Source: Gavia stellata (taxonomy: Eukaryota; Chordata; Aves; Gaviiformes; Gaviidae). From it: a DNA stretch of 64,000 nt. The stretch spans positions 27,597,943-27,661,942 of the forward strand of contig NC_082600.1 in assembly GCF_030936135.1 (NCBI RefSeq), written 5' to 3'. The translations under genes and the position numbers were made by a program. Below the pieces are notes generated by a model that was not told the DNA's origin, made no database searches, and worked only from the letters and a program-made list of their open reading frames with translations. Shown here piece after piece: positions 11,400 to 25,100 of the stretch; position 1 is the first letter of the stretch, and the number at the start of each line of letters is the position of its first letter.

Positions 11400-13150
11400 T
11401 CATGTATCCCCTCAGGCTCGCATCCAGTTCTGTCACATGTCGGACTCCCCGTCGCGCTTCGCCTTTCCCGCGTAGTCAGCGCGTTTCCCGGGGCGGCAGC
11501 TGGAATGCTGCTGAGGTAACTTCGCTGGCTGAGAGGCGTACGTGCGGCCAGATACGGGCCTCCACGCCGCCGCCACCCGCCACCCTTCCCAAGTTTTCTT
11601 GAACACAAGGCGGCCGGCGGGGGCCCCCCCGCGCCCGCCCCCCGGCAGCGCCCGACGCTCCCAACAGAGACCGGCGGCGGCTCCGCCGGCTGCGGACCCT
11701 CGCCCCGGTCCCGGGCCTCCCGCCGCACTGCGTTAGGGCGGAGGAGCCGTTGCGGAGGAGGGGGCCCCGCGCTGCCGGGCCGGCCGCTCAGGGCGCGCGG
11801 CCGTTGGGCACCCAGGCACTCCCGCCCCCCTCGGCCGCGGAGCCGCGCTTCCGCTCCCCACTGCGGGCCTGGGGCGGAGGCACGCAGCCCCCGCTACGAG
11901 GTGTCGGGGGGGCTCCCGGGCTCCGCTGCGGGACGGGGCGGTGGGGCACAGGCGGCCTGTCGCTGCCGGCGCGGAGGGGTTAACGACCACCCGCCCCTCG
12001 CGGAAGGCAGTTAGGATGGCTCCGCCTGCCATTCGACCGGTGGCACGTTCCATTCCCCCGGGGGGTAATTCCTCCTCCGCCGCCGCCGCGGCTCTCCTCG
12101 CCCCGGAGGACCAGAGCGCGGCGGCGGAGCGTTCGTTCACAGCCTCCTCCGGGCTGGGTGGTAGGGCCCACGCGGCGCCACGCGGGCGGGGGGTCCAGCC
12201 CACCTGCCCCCCCTCGCGCCCCTCCCCGCCGCGCTGGGCGGTGGTAGGGCCCGCTCCGCCCCCCGTCCCCCCCGGCGGCGGCGCGGGTGGTGCGTCCCGG
12301 CAACAGCCGCGTCCCGGCCGGCGCCCGCCCCCTCCGCCTTGTCATTGATGTTGTTGTTTTTGTCGCAGGAGCCGCCTGTGGCCGCCGCAGCAGCAGCGGC
12401 GGGGCTCGGGCCGGCGCCAGGCATGTCGGTGTGCGGGGAGGCGGTGGGCGCCGGCTCCCTGCCCAGCGAGCTGGTGGTCCACATCTTCTCCTTCCTGGCG
12501 GGCCCCGACCGGCTGCGGGCCTCGGCCGCCTGCTCGCACTGGCGGGAGTGCCTCTTCTACCCGGCCCTCTGGCCGCGCCTCCGCCTCAGCCTCCGCGTCT
12601 CGCCGGCCGAGCGCCCGCGCCTCGAGTTCCTCATGCGCAAGTGCGGCTGGTTCGTCCGTGAGCTCCGCGTACAGTTCGCCGCCGACAACTACCCCAGCGG
12701 CGGAGGGGGGGCGGCGGCGGTGGCGGGCGAGGGCGCCGCGGCGGCGGGCGACGGGGAGGCGCCGCCGCTGTGCCCGCGCTGGCTCGACCTGCTGAGGACC
12801 TACCTGGAGCTGGTGCTGTGCGTCCTGAGCAGCGTCCGCAACAACAGGTACCGCCGCCGGGCCGGGCCCGGGGCGGGGAGGGGGCCGCGCCTCGCCCGGC
12901 GGGAGCCTGAGGGGGGGCGGCGGGGGCAGGCCCGCGGGGGTGCTGGGGGGGCAGGCGGAGCCCCGAAGCCCCCCTGAGCCGCGCGGGGCCGGGGCCGGGG
13001 CCGGGCCCGGGCCGTCCCGTCCGCTTCCGCGGGCGGGAGCGACGTCCGCAGCCGGCAACGGCGCCTGTGGGTGCCCCGCGCCGGCCCGTTCCTGCTGGGG
13101 CTGCGCCTCTGGAGCCCCGAGGCGGGGGAGACCCCGCAGCCGGCTTGGGT
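11400..13150 (+). promoter_or_regulatory. FBXO33: CpG-island promoter of FBXO33
   Basis: A CpG-dense block of about 1.75 kb covers the upstream region, the 5' UTR, all of coding exon 1 and the start of intron 1. There is no TATA box at a sensible distance, as expected for a housekeeping-type dispersed promoter. The transcription start cannot be fixed from sequence; it should lie within a few hundred bases upstream of the ATG at 12348. Island edges are by eye. Confidence 0.75.
12348..12847 (+). CDS. FBXO33: FBXO33 coding exon 1
   Basis: It encodes residues 1-166 and the first two bases of Arg167. It carries the alanine run, the whole F-box and a low-complexity Gly/Ala/Glu linker. The donor is AACAG/GTACCG and the following intron is phase 2. 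Very high GC reflects the island; the Gly/Ala linker is the part most likely to vary between species. Confidence 0.95.
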
Positions 13151-16100
13151 AACCCAGTGGGTGTTTCTGCGGCTGCGAGTTGAGCAGAAGCGGAGGCGCG
13201 CTGCTTCAAACTACCTCATTTTTGTCATATTCTGTAGCTTGATGGGGAATATAAACGCAAACCTTTAGTTGGTAAGCGGCTAGTCAATATGCAGAGCGGA
13301 TACAGTTGCAATGGTAAAAACTTCTTCGTCCTTTTGAAGGAAGGGGGAAGGCAGCTCAAATGGAGCGAGTGAGACCTGGGAGTTTGAATTTGGTGCCTAA
13401 CAAGGCACCTTTCTCACTTTAAAATAGAAGCCTTAATACGGATGGGCTTTAGACCTCTTACGCGTGATTGAAAAATAATTAATGTCATGAGAAATTAGTA
13501 GGGGGGGTTAAAGTTACAGCATTGGTGTTTCTCTGGAGGGAGAGGGATGGAGTACTGCCTGAATAAATTACTTTCACCTTTCCAGCTGTGAGGGGTTTTG
13601 CTGTTGAAAAGCTGAGCTTTCATGTCAGCTCTCGTGTTACCTGCTGAACTGAGATTTGACTCAGTTTTAACTAGGAGGAGGTTTTTATGTTTGTTTAGCA
13701 AAAAAACCCTTCAGACTTAGGACTTTCTTGACCAAGTTCAATTTAAATTATAGAAATCTTTTCCTGGGGTTTGGACTTAAGATGTATTTAGATCCTGCTT
13801 TTTCACAGACTTACTTTGGCAGGTTAGGTAATTTCCTGAGGTTGGAGTTCTTTAAAATGAAAATACTTGCATTCTCTGTACCGTGTGTGGGTGTGATCGA
13901 GATAAATATCTTTTAAAAAAGATAATAATAGGATATCCTAATGTATGGTCTCTAGTCAGCACCTAGGACAGGAAAGCAAGGATATTACAGTTAGGTTATG
14001 ATGTGTTTGGAAAGCCATGCAGATTTTAGGATAGGAAATAGTTAATATTATTTCCCCTCTGTGAGCATATAGCTTCACTTATCAAGTGGGGAAGAAAAAA
14101 AAAAGCTGCAAGTGTTTCAAGGTATCTTTAGGATGAATTAAACCTCGTGGATGGCCTTTGGAAAACTGTCTGCAACTGAATCATGGTGTGGTCACCACCC
14201 CTCTTTGATTCTGGAGGGATTAGAGGGTAGTTTGAGGCCTTCCTTGCTTCTTTATTTTGAATTGCAGCAAGAGAACTTGAAATGTAATTCCTCGTAGGTT
14301 TGAGATGAATGCAAATGTGTTGTGTGAAGTCTCACTTTCAGTTCCTCTGCTCTGTTGTGCCCAGCAGGTACTTCCTGTGGTGCAAGTGCAATGGTTGGGA
14401 GTTACAAACCTTACTTCTGAAAATAGCTCGTTGGTCCCGGCTCACCTTTATCTTAATTTATTTCTTGCCCTGTGAATCCTCGGTGTGCAAATCACGATCA
14501 TCTGTCTTGTCGGTCTTCTCTTGCTTTTAAGGGGCTTTCACTTAAGTGTTGAATGTTTGGGTGATCCAGCTAATATCATAAGTGGAAAAAATGTTGAAGC
14601 GATGTTGGTGATTATCTGAGCTGAGACAAGTATCACTACATGGACTTGGAATTTAAAAATAAATTGTATCTGCAAGAGATGTTGCCTGGTGGTTTCGTTG
14701 GAAAAACTAGTATGCTTTTTTTCTCTCTGTCTCACTAAAATATGAGGCTGTCAAAATTAAATGCATTGTGAGAAGGCTTTTGGTATACTTTTGAAAAAGA
14801 TTCATTCTCCATGGCCTTATCTGAAACGTGTACAAGGACACTTGCTTTTTAGAGTTCTTTTTACAGATTCTGTATGCACAGCGTGGCTCAGGACTGCAGT
14901 AAAATACTATGTAGAAGTGGTGGTTTCTCCAGTATCTGTTCTCTGGTCGATCAGTATAATTTTGGTGGTAAGCCAGAGGTGAAAACTTAACAACTTTGAT
15001 AGGATTTTGCATTACTGCACTTTCTTGATGTCTTCAAATCATTTGCATGCTGCTCGTTTGTTTTGAAATGAATAATGTGTGACTGGGGAACACAGGGTAT
15101 CTGGTTATTACAGCAGGCTTTTTTTTCTTTTTAAATGAGTGTTTAAAAAATTTGAGGGGGGACTTACATTAAACACTTTTTATTCAGATTTACTTTCTGA
15201 ATAGACTCCTTTTTTTCCCTTGAACAGACAAGGTTTTTAGTTTATTTTTTTTTCTTGCAAGGTAACTACTGATAACTGATTAGTTTGCATGTAGAACATT
15301 GTTTTTTAGCTCTTTAAGTAGAGTTTTGAGATTGAAAGGAGGTGGGAAGGAGCATTAACATATGCCACATTGCTGCTTAGTTCTTACTGTGACTGCATGT
15401 CTAAACGAGAGGCACTGCCACCTGCCTGATGCTTAATTTTGTCTAAGGAATGACTGCAGTCCGGTCACTTTATTTCTCTGCTTCTGTTTATTCATCTGTA
15501 ACTCAAGGATAATTAATAATTCCTTCTTGTGTTTGCTGTATGTCATTGTACATGGGATAGCTATTGTAATTTCCAAAATAATGGAAACAGCAGCATTTTT
15601 AACTTCTCCAGTGGCTGAATCACTGGAAATGTATTCCTTTTGGAATTAAGTTTAAAACAGGATGGTTCTTTCATAACTCCTATCAGCCCTTATGATAGCT
15701 TTCTGGCAGTGAAGTTTGAAGAACTTCCATCTTATGCTTCAGAACTGGAGAGGAAGAAATCTACTTTTGTGAAATGGTATGCTGTTTCTTAACTGTGTAA
15801 TCTTGTTGTTGGCTTTTAAATCTATTATTAAACAACACAGTAACAACCTCCCTCCTTGCGGGGGGGGGGGGGGGGGGGAGGAGTACTTTACATGGCTCTA
15901 GAATTCCTTGAGGATCTACAATACCACAGGACCTAAGAAAAGTAATTACTAAAAGTAATGCAATTTCTAGATGCTCTCTTGGGTAGAGGAGAATAATGTG
16001 TATTTTTGCTAATAAAAGCATTTTCTGTACAACAAAAAATTGCCGATTTCTAAGCAAATCTTCATGTTAAGTCTCTAGAAAAGAATTTCGGAGCAACCTT

Positions 16101-19100
16101 AGCTAATTCTGATGGAATTAAGGAAGTAACTACTTGTTCGCAACTTGGTTTAAAAACAACTGATAATATTCTGACAAGTATTACTGCTGGCAGCCAGTTA
16201 TCATCCAAAAAGGTACGTTCTAGGTCTGCCTCATATTTGAGGTAGAGCTCAAGTAGCCATAAACTTTATTTTGTGGGTGGCAGCACATTACTCCCAAAAC
16301 ACTGCTTTAATAGCACTGGGACCATGATGAGCTCTAAAAAATCTGTAATTTATTTAATTAAAAGGTACTAAAGTAGTATTTAGAGTGTTCTGTAACTTTT
16401 CCATGAGCTGTTGATGTTTCTGACACAAATGAAGCAAAATAACAAAGTATATTATTGTTTAAACAGTTGATGTTCTACTTCCTGTTAAAAAAGGGGGGGT
16501 GGGCATAATGTTCTGTAGCAGTATCAGGAGGGACAAGTTGTTTCTTAGTGGCTCTTAAGAGATCCTAATAATCTGTGCATTCTCAAATTGGTCTTTCAAA
16601 ACTAAAGTCGGGAAGGCAGGTGGGAGGGCGACAAACTTTCTGTGAGTCATTTCAGTGCATACAGCAGCTAACAAGCAACTGCTGATCATTCAATAGGAAA
16701 ACTCTGTGTTCTTTTATGTAACTCTGAAATCCCAAAGTATGGTCTCTCCTCTAGGAGGAGATAGAAAGGTATTGATATCCCCCTGCCCCCTTTCCTCTGC
16801 AATACATTATGTGACTTGTTTGATCTTTGCTGTGGAAACAAAAATGCAGATTATTGTAAAACTGTGGTATCTTGGTGAAGTATGGTATCTGTCTTGGAGT
16901 TGCCAAAAATTGATGAATCGCTCAAAACAGTAGACTGCATCTGTATTTGAGGTTTTGTAATGACTCTCCTCTATTGGTCTGAGCAGGCAGCTGAAACTGG
17001 CAAAAACTAGTATAATACAGTATGTGCCTTACCACTTTGTTCATGTTGAATGTAAGCAAGGCCATTTTGTTCTTTTTTCACTGGGTGTTCAAAAAGACCG
17101 ACTAAAACTGAAGATGGAACCTAGTAAGAAGCTTATTACTTCTAGTATGCTTTTTGAGCTTAGTGGAAAATAAATGGATTAGAAATCCCCCAAAACACAT
17201 GTTTTTCCCCAGCTGTGTGTATGGGTAGTACATAGAATTCAGATGTCATTATGACTTTTAGTGAAAGATGACAATTAACTTCTAAATAATTTTATTGAAA
17301 TAGCAAACACTTCACTAACTCTCTGAAATAAAGATGGGATGTGAGCTGAATGCCATAGAGATTATATGACACTGCAACTAGCAGCAAAAATCTAACATTG
17401 TGTTGAACTGTGATCAGATTTGTTGATGGTAATAACTGTGCTGTGAATGGAAGAATAATTGGATGCTTTCATCACTTAAGTTTTGAGGTGGAGAACTTTT
17501 CTGTGCATCTCTGTAGCGTGTGAAATGGCAGTCAGATAGACATAGTATAAATGTGTGGGATACTAGTAAATAGTGTTTTATGTGTCCTGTAGTTCGGTGG
17601 CTCTAAAATTAATACCTACCTGCAGCAGCATTCACTGGGGGTATAAGTAGCACAAAACAAGACCTGTGTGTGATGTGAATATGCAGGTGATTCAAAAGTG
17701 TTCTGAAGATTGCATTTTGTCTGTTAGCTCTCAGAATTAAGTCACGAAGATCAGAAGATAAAAGCTTGATTATAGCATTGGCTGTGAACACTGCCTTTCA
17801 CACCAGGTGGAGGCTTCTGCTGCTTTCCCTGTCATACCAGACTATCTCTTACAGCTTTTGAGGAAATAAGAGCCCAAAATACTCTAGGCGGTGGTGCCAG
17901 TGTCTTCAGATCTCCCTGCCAAGCTTGTCCTTCAGTATGATCAGGCATTGTCTTAGATGTGTAGAATATTGAGCATGTGGTCAGGGCTCAGTTTCTATTA
18001 ACATATCATCGGTACAGTAGTCCTGTATTTAAGTGACTAAATATTAAATTGTTAGAATTTCTGAAACAGTTGTAAAATCTAGGTATTTTGCTGCAGTATT
18101 TGTCTGACTTGGTATGAAGCTTGTGGATCTTGCTATTAAGTTGTTGTTCACCTATAGAAGAAACGTAGCAGTTGCAGCAGTGGCTAGATTTCAGGAAACT
18201 AGCGTATGCTTATTGAATGCAGGAACTTCAAAACAGGTAAATGATGACTTATGGTAGATACCAATTACAGAACACAATTCATACTTACTTAAAAAAATGT
18301 AAAACTTGACTATTTGATACTTTTTTTTTCCCCCCTCCCTTTCTCTTGGTAGAATATCAGCTCATACTGTGGAGGTAGTGAACTGGCAGCAGAGCTTCCC
18401 TACGCTTTGAGCATTGTAATTGTATTGCATTTTCCTCAAAGCTGATCTGAAATATTAGCATATGATTTGTAAGCCAGCAGAAATAAGGATTTATGTAACT
18501 CACTTAATTGTCAGCTACAGGTTAATTGGCATCTACTGTTTAAGATGAATTCAACTCATGTATCCATTTGTGATGAAACTGGAGTTTCTGCCATGTTAAT
18601 TATCAAGTGCAGACTAGTCCTTGCATGTGAGGAGTAAATCTAATTTACAGCATGTATAAATAAAAAAAGTTGACTTGAAACTTACTCAGTTAAAAAAAAA
18701 ATACAAATCTTAAAAGTAAATGCCACACAGCTACTCTAAAACTGCCATCATTTTCATATCTCTTGCTTGATCTTTTTTAGGAATAGAAAAGATGCAAGTC
18801 AGAGAAATAAACTGTACTAGGGAAAGGAAAACTGACTGTCTAGCACACAGAGTCATGTCCAGCATAAACTTAGAAGTTCCTCTTTCACTTCTTTTTAGGC
18901 ATCCCTTCTAAAAATTAAAATTATATGTCACGGTGGACCACTAATCCTCTTCTGGTCACTGATGGGAAATATTAGAACAGCTTCCCCTACTTTGATATAA
19001 CAGAAACTAGACACTGATTAGGGTGTGGGGAGCTTTCGCTTTTCCTGTCTGAGGTTTGTGTTGCCTCAATTGAGGCGGGTTTGGGCTCCCATTTGTAACC

Positions 19101-22100
19101 CAACTGCAATACATAAGTCCTCAGACAGGGTTGTTTGTGGTTGCATTCTACTTGGGCATTAAATGCAGTGTTAAAAGGGATAAGTATCTGATGTTTTAAT
19201 CTGTGACACATAACACAAATGTTCCAAGGATTAAAAAGTGCATGAAAGCACTGCTGAAAGTTTTCTTTATGGTGCTAGCCTGCTGAAAATACTCCTGTGG
19301 TGACTGAAAACTGCCATTTGCTTTTACAGCTGGATTCAGCAGTTTGTATAGTCCTCCTCTCCTTTACACTTCAGCCTCATTTTTTGTAGTTCCATATGTG
19401 CCTGTATTCCAGGACAGTAGGATGTTTCTCAAAACAGACTACATGTTCCATGTAATAACGTGTTCTTACTGCCTGTGTTTGTACTATCCTGAATGATTCC
19501 TCACAGTGTTTTAATTTGTGTACGGACTCCTTTTTATTTTGTCGTTTCATAGGAACCTCCAGAAGTTAAGTCTCTTTGGGGATATAAGCATTCTGCAGCA
19601 ACATGGAAGTATATCAAATACATACCTCGGCAAGGTTGACCCTGACGGCAAGAAGATTAAGCAGTAAGTTATATTTGTAAATTATCAAATACCTTAAAAT
19701 AGTAAAAACAGATAACACAGGTTTTCATGCCTGAAATACATGACTGAGAAAGCTTTAAGTTTTTTAATAGGATGAGAATCTGAATTCTTAAATTGAGTTG
19801 ATTTCTGTTCCTACTATTTACATGGAGTAGTCTGTTTTTGTGGCTCTTTTTTTTTCCCTTCTCAGCAGGGTGAGAATCCTTTCTTTCCTCTTTTCATTGT
19901 GTTCTAGAAACAATATTATGTTAATGGCACAAAAGGGGAGGAGGGATGGGGGGTTGTTAGCAGCACCTCTGCTACTGTGTACATGAAAAAATTGGAAAAG
20001 GAAGTTATCTGTTGTATTTCACAAGAACTGAGGACATGTAGCAAGTAAACTTCAAAGATAATGTAAGCACAAACAACTTATTTCAAGTTGTATCTCAAAA
20101 CTAGGTTATGTATTTGCAGAATTCCTGGAAGATCATTGCTCACAATGTGCTTGTTTAATTCAGAGGTGTATTTTAGCTTGCCATAATTACATTATGGTAC
20201 AATCCTTGAATGCTTATAATCAGAATAGCTAGTTCTTCTTTGGAAAAGGTTAAATACAATGTAAAAAGCTACTGACTTCTAGAATAAATTACCACAGAGG
20301 GAGTGATACTAGGTTAACTGTTTTAGCGGTTCTGCTAAAACTTTCCATATAGATAAAACCTGAATACCATCATTTGAGTTTGTGTCAGTTTAAACATCTT
20401 TTTCCCAGTAGCTTGGCAGTGGAGTAAGTACAGCCAGTCTAGATCTTTAGTATTATTTTTACAGTGGTTTTAGAACCAGTGTAGGTATATTATCAGATCA
20501 ATGTATGTATGTGAACACAACCATTGAACTAAATGTTTGGTCCTGACTTAAATTCACAAAACAGTGCAAATACAGATGTGTGCTACATACTGTGTCTTTG
20601 TCATCCGTTATGCTTAGAATGCGGAACTTAGAGCAATTTGGTATTCTGTTTAACATATGTGCTGTGTGCAGGTAAAAGGCTGTTTTGGTAGAAGTTCCTT
20701 TTTTTCATTTCCTTTGTTGTGAAAACATAAATATATAACCACATCTTCGCCAAGGGGCTTGAAGAGAGCCATCTAAGCAGATGTTTACTCAGCTGAGTGC
20801 ATGCTTCAAACAAATAACAAAATAACAAATAACAAAAATAAGTATGCACATTTCGGAGCCATAAACCATACAAAACTCATATCTAATTTGAAGTTAGTCT
20901 TTTAGGTGAGTATTGACCTTTGCACATTTTGGAATGAGCAAATAAATGCAACCTCTTTTTTGTTTGGTTGGTTTTGGTGGATTTTTTTTTTTTTTTTGCT
21001 AGAGTAAACCAATGTATTTGGGACCTGCTAGTCCTTTTCTAAATTAGAGGAAAGCTGGCAGTGCTTTATTCAGTGTTCTCAGGTTCATCAGAACTAGCAG
21101 CAGATTTACTTTAGGAAGTAAATCTTTAGGGCTCCTTAGTCTTGCTTGTCTTTTGCACTTGGAGTTTTCATCAGTTAAGTTGCAAAACATGGATACTGAT
21201 AACTAACACTGAAAGATATAGAGCAACCTTTGTAGACAGTGTTATTGGTAGTTGAGGATTTTTGGAACTCATACGGTGATAAACCTTACTAGCTGTTTCA
21301 GGAACTTCCTGCAATTAAAGCAGTCAGGGAAGAAAATGTGACACTTCCTTAAGTCTGTAGCATTGAGCTGGGTGTAAGAGACTGTGGGTGAAATCTCAGC
21401 TAGCACAGAACCACTAGGATGCTCCCCCAGGTTAAGACTAAGGGTTCCTCTGAGGGAGAGGAGGCATTGGATTGTGTTTTCAAAAATGTACTTTTACAGT
21501 AATCAGCATGGGTTTGTAATGCTTGTTCTTTTTCTGTATAACATATGTCTCCCTGGTTACTTTCTAAAGTCCTCATTACAACTTAGTTCATTACTGTTGG
21601 GAAGCTCAGCGTAAATAATACATTTGTCTTGAGTTGAACAAAGGGTAGTTGTATAAAATTTTGGCTTTCTGGAATCTGTTTCCCATGATTGATCAGTGTG
21701 GTTCAGATAGTTTGGTTTCCAGAAGAACCAGGTTAGCCTCTATTATTAAACAAAACACTTTGATTGATAGTCTTTAATTAAATGAATGGGCTCCATATGG
21801 ACCTTAGTAATATGTTTGTTTTCTGTCCAGGGCCATTGATGTGCTTCAGTACTGGTCAGGACTGTTTTTTGTGCTTAAACAGTAACTCAGCCTGTCTAGT
21901 CAGGCTTTGGTCTGTCCTCTGGCTGAAAGTGCCATTTGGGGCATTAATTGTGAAAGTAATTTGAGTTTTTTAATTTTTTAAATAGTTTGCTCCATTATGC
22001 TCATTTGTAGGTTTCAGGTTGATGGGTAACATCCCATAATTGCTGCTTACAGGGAGCAGAGGGGATTGATTAAGTACACTTGTTGAGGCATCGCTAGGTT

Positions 22101-25100
22101 ATGTTGCTTTCATGCATGTGCTGAGCTCTGCTTATATTTTGTTACAGTTACTAAACCATGCTTAAACTTCAGCTTTATAAGCAAGCTTTAAGATAACCAT
22201 GTGTAAGTTAGAATAAATGTTGTACTACATGCTAGGCAGAGTTATAATAAATGTTGTACTACGTGCCAGGCAGTTGAAGTAAAAGTTAATATGATAATAA
22301 AGTAGGTGTTAATTCCCAAGAATTCACTTAGTGTGTTTAAATTTCTAGAACGCAGTTCAAACTATTTTTGTAAACTGCAAGAACTGGAGTTAGCTGCAGT
22401 CTGTTTATGAAAAATAGGATGTGCATAAGAATTTGCAGGGGAGAAAAAAACCCTGTTAGGTTGTTTGAAAAATTTATTTGAAATATGTTAAAACTAATGG
22501 CACGTGGTTTATATCGTGCTTCCTGTCTGGCCTTGTATAAAGCAGGTATTAAAAACAATCCAAAAGTGATCACTATTAAATATTCTCTATTGACATGTTC
22601 TCTTTTTATTAAATTGGCAAAGAGCTGGTAAAGATTGACTACTTGGACTATTACAAAATAAATTCTACCATTGCTGCAACCATTACAGCACCTTTCATAG
22701 AAGTGTATGGTGAGAGGGGGGAGGGAAAAGTCTTTGTTTATTGGAAGAAATTAGAGAGGTTCCTGTGATAGGACCTTTTTCTTTGGGGGATTGTCAGAGA
22801 ATCTGCCTTCAATTTAAGCATTGGCAGGAATAATTATGAAACAAACATTGCCAAGATCAAACAGGGCTCTTCTGAACTGTAAAAGAATTTAGGAATAAAA
22901 TAGCAAAACTACACTATCTGTGACTCTTGACCTGTTGTTTAAAACTGTGTTTAATTGGTCACAGTTGCCAGTCCTCAGTTTAAAAAAAAAAATAAAATTC
23001 AGAGATGGTCTGGAAGAACTGAAATCTTTAAACCTGATGATTATACTAAGCAAATAGGCAAAACCTTGGGAATTATTCTGAGGTATATAGTAGAAAATAC
23101 AAAAACTACACCAACTTTTCCACTTACAAAGAGAAGTCAGGCCTTGCAAACCCAGTGCATTCTTAGGAGAAGGAAGAAAGCACATGCAGGCAAGGGAGAG
23201 GATGAATATGGATTTGCAGAGGGAGAGGATGAATAAGGATTGATCTCTTAACTTTCTTACAGCAGAAGGATTATGGGGCATCAAAGGTGGTAGGTGACAG
23301 GTTCAGAGCAATCAAGAAGAGGGGGGAATGGCACCGCAGAGTTCTTTATTATTGCATGTTACAGTTGCTAAAAGCTTACTTGGCTCAAAAAGGAGCCTGG
23401 ATAAATTTGTAGAAGTGAGGTCCCTGGGTGTTACTAAATACAGAAAGCCACCTCTGGCTCAGGAGGTCTGAGTTCTGGAAACTAAGGAGATAGTTGAGAA
23501 ATATCCCTACATGCTTCCTTTGTTCTGTCACGCTTCTTAAGACGTTAGTGTTTCTCTGCTGTCAGTCAGGATACTGGGCTAAATAAGCCTTTAATTTTGT
23601 CTGGACATTATCTTGATTAAAGATACGTGTATGAGAATAATAACTTTGTAACATTGTTTTGCTTAGATGTATAAAGTATATAGATATTCATAACAATAAA
23701 GGAAAAAGCGTTCTGTGCAAAACATTGCCTGATCTGAAGCACAAAGATGTCTGGTAATTTTTTACTGGAGGTGTTTACATCTTATTTCTTGGTGTTTCAT
23801 GGAACTGTCGTAGCCTGGCTCATTTGCTTCTCTTAAATGCTGATCTTTCTGGCTGACCAGGGTTTGAGATCAAACTCTCATCTACACGTGGGTCGTAGAA
23901 TATGTATGTTCAAAGAACGCTTGTCATTCGGTCAGGAGGATTCTTTTGGGCCTTAGCAGCTGTGTGATGAAGACGGGAAAAATATTTGTTTGGAGAAAGT
24001 TTTTAGAATTTGACTGTACTGTTTGAATTTAGTATTCAAAATCTTATCTTAAAATATTTTTGTTGCCTTCCTGAATTAAATATTTAACTTAAAGAACGTT
24101 AAAAAAGATAAAGGGGTAGGAGAGGTGGGATACATCAGAGTAAGTGCATAATAATCATGCAGTGTAATAAATAGCATGAGGATTATGGCAGTGCCTGAAT
24201 CATCTGGCACTGATAATCTGAGATTGAAATGTTACCAGTTCCAAGTTGTTTTGGTAAGACTTGAACCTGTTGACATTTGAAAATCCAGTTAGCTGTACAT
24301 TCAGAATTATGTAAAGGATCTTCTTACATGTTTGTTCTTTACCCTTTAATGAGCAAAGTCAAGCAAGTAGTTTCAGATCATTCTAACTTATGCTTAAAGA
24401 TATGTTTCTGCAACCTTTCATTGAAAATTACTTTTTTTTCCCTATTGAATTTGCAGTTCTGGAGAGGTTAGCAAATATGAAAAGCTGTTTTTAAAAACAA
24501 GAACTATGTTTTAAAAGCATTACAGGTTTTCTTATTTGCATAACCTTAAAATGTATGTGGGAGGGTGTTAAATACGTGCTGAGAAATACATGAAATGAAG
24601 GTTCATAGTGTGCCACTGTTTTTGAAAGACAAAGTACATAATTTTTCTCAAGATAGTTTACAGTTTTAACCTTTTATAAATGCAGTGGAGGTTAAATTGC
24701 TGTGGGAGGTCTGCAGAGTCAGGTTCTAACATTTGTAGTTCACAAGAACCATAATAGTAGCACCTTCCTGCAGAATGAGGCCATAAATGAAAGAATAATT
24801 CTCAAATAAAAAACTAGAATGGTATGCAATTGGTAAGACTAAACCATGTTTAATAGGATCATTGTCTGTTTTGTTTACTTGCAGAATACAACAGCTGTTT
24901 GAAGAGATATTAGGCAATAGCAGGCAATTGAAATGGCTGTCTTGTGGGTTTATGCTGCAAATAGTAACTCCCACATCATTGTCCTCCTTATCAAACCCCA
25001 TAGCCAACACCATGGAACATCTGAGCTTATTGGACAACCACATCCCTGGTAATACCACTCTTATCACTGCGGTTGAATTGGAGCGCTTTGTGAATCTGCG

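Noticed and set aside
11363..12345. ORFs of 121-156 codons upstream of FBXO33
   Set aside because: Same cause: CpG-island composition, Pro/Arg/Ala-rich translations, overlapping frames, no family resemblance.
22955..23236. 93-codon + strand ORF in FBXO33 intron 2
   Set aside because: It has no splice signals in frame and no similarity; its end is a small tandem duplication (GGGAGAGGATGAATA).
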